NCBI GenBank assembly: GCA_016707445.1
Contig: JADJHR010000013.1
Span: 30,733 to 94,732 of the forward strand
Origin: Rubrivivax sp.
Lineage (GTDB): Bacteria; Pseudomonadota; Gammaproteobacteria; Burkholderiales; Burkholderiaceae_C
Reading direction: 5' to 3'
Length of the DNA: 64,000 bases
In this document: one piece after another, positions 63,455 through 64,000 of the stretch
Layout: the number at the start of each line of letters is the position of its first letter
Numbering within the stretch: the first letter of the stretch is position 1
Program-made: the position numbers and the translations under genes
The notes under the pieces: generated by a model
Told to the model about the DNA's origin: nothing
The model's input: only the letters and a program-made list of their open reading frames with translations
The model's database searches: none

Positions 63455-64000
63455 TCAGTCTTGATGCCGCGCATCGCGATGATGCCGCCCAGGATCGCGG
63501 CCTCGCTCTTCACGCGCAGGCGCAGCGCCTCGGGGGCCGTGCCCTGCGCCGCCCAGCCAGCAGTGAACAGGCGCTGGCGCGCCTCGGGTTCGCGCAGCGC
63601 GGCGGGTACTTCACGCGCCAGGCGGTCCTGCGCAGCCCGGCTCAGGTTCGCGGGGCCGACCAGCGCGGTCCAGACCTCGAGCTCGAAGTTGTTGATCCCG
63701 GCCTCGCGCAGCGACGGCGTGTCCGGCGCCAGCGTGCTGCGGCCGGCGGTCAGGCCGATCGCCTTGAGCTTGCCGGCCTTGACCTGCGGCAGCGCCAGGC
63801 CGGGCGGCACCAGCGCCATCTGGATTTGGCCCTGGATCAGCGCCGTGATCACCGCCGGGTTGCCGTTGTAGGGCACGTGCACGGCGCCGAAGTTTCCGGC
63901 GCGCATCTTCAGGTACTCGGTGCCCAGGTGACCGACCGAGCCGATGCCCACCGAGCCGTAACTCCATTTGTCGCCACCGTTGCGCGCGGCCAGGAAGAAG
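63451..64000 (-). CDS. Bug/TctC-family tripartite tricarboxylate transporter receptor (partial)
   Basis: Only the C-terminal ~183 residues are in the window; the gene continues past 64000. WSYGSVGIGSVGHLGTEYLK, VPYNGNPAVITALIQGQIQMA, KLKAIGLTAGRSTLAPDTPS and ELEVWTALVGPANLSRAAQD are characteristic of periplasmic Bug receptors, which bind carboxylates and often sit next to catabolic genes. Coupled to the FAD oxidoreductase by an ATGA overlap. Confidence 0.9.
   Translation of the reverse strand, partial: FFLAARNGGDKWSYGSVGIGSVGHLGTEYLKMRAGNFGAVHVPYNGNPAVITALIQGQIQMALVPPGLALPQVKAGKLKAIGLTAGRSTLAPDTPSLREAGINNFELEVWTALVGPANLSRAAQDRLAREVPAALREPEARQRLFTAGWAAQGTAPEALRLRVKSEAAILGGIIAMRGIKTE

Overview
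The window reads as chromosomal DNA from a high-GC betaproteobacterium of the order Burkholderiales, most like the Rubrivivax/Leptothrix/Methylibium group. This is inferred from gene content and protein style: the lnt-corC and lipB-lipA pairs, a DksA without a full zinc finger, hslVU, a leucine/isovalerate cluster with a carbonic anhydrase inside it, a HoxFUYH hydrogenase, and VPEP-type sorting signals. Genes are tightly packed, with many ATGA/GTGA/TTGA overlaps, and convergent pairs are often only 1-20 bases apart.

Layout. 1-2535: a tRNA-Phe gene whose last 15 bases recur 2.16 kb downstream. Between the copies sits only an AbiE-type (type IV) toxin-antitoxin pair with a perfect palindromic operator, so this looks like a minimal tRNA-integrated island without an integrase. 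2536-6074: an acetyltransferase and a B12-dependent ribonucleotide reductase gene broken by a frameshift. 6157-14931: an envelope/stress neighbourhood with four BON-domain proteins, an AI-2E-type permease, a lone receiver protein, a divergent LuxR-type regulator and histidine kinase, a DUF1328 membrane peptide, and DUF4398 and OmpA lipoproteins. 15056-16717: a metallopeptidase that appears fused to a nitroreductase. 16719-22866 (minus): glgC followed by hoxF-U-Y-H of an NAD-linked [NiFe] hydrogenase, ending in a hydrogenase-protease gene that lacks its middle. 23037-30370: MBL-fold hydrolase, PEP-CTERM exported protein, a very large BTAD/ATPase/TPR regulator, a TPR-like protein with a premature stop, a small conserved-looking ORF and a GST.

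30484-33040: a Spy/CpxP-like periplasmic protein followed by a response regulator and sensor kinase (Cpx-like). 33042-38043 (minus): isovaleryl-CoA dehydrogenase, beta-carbonic anhydrase, thiolase, LysE exporter and M20 amidohydrolase, with a candidate LiuR-type operator upstream. 38502-46335 (minus): M48-like peptidase, PlsC acyltransferase, GmhB-like phosphatase, glyS-glyQ, lnt and corC. 46492-52142 (plus): COG0523 metal GTPase, DksA, a large uncharacterised protein, and hslV-hslU. 52156-64000: coaX, a fused isobutyryl-CoA mutase gene broken by a frameshift at its domain linker, an SDR, a GGDEF protein, a DUF4197 protein, a TlpA-like thioredoxin, lipA, lipB, an FAD oxidoreductase and the end of a TctC-type solute receptor.

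Several genes look damaged: nrdJ and icmF (single-base frameshifts, both adenosylcobalamin enzymes), hoxW (in-frame internal loss) and the TPR-like protein (in-frame TAA). From one sequence alone, sequencing error cannot be separated from true decay. The best candidates for new biology are the tRNA-bounded AbiE mini-island with its start-codon operator, the peptidase-nitroreductase fusion, and the BON/OmpA/DUF1328 envelope cluster with its shared pre-BON motif.
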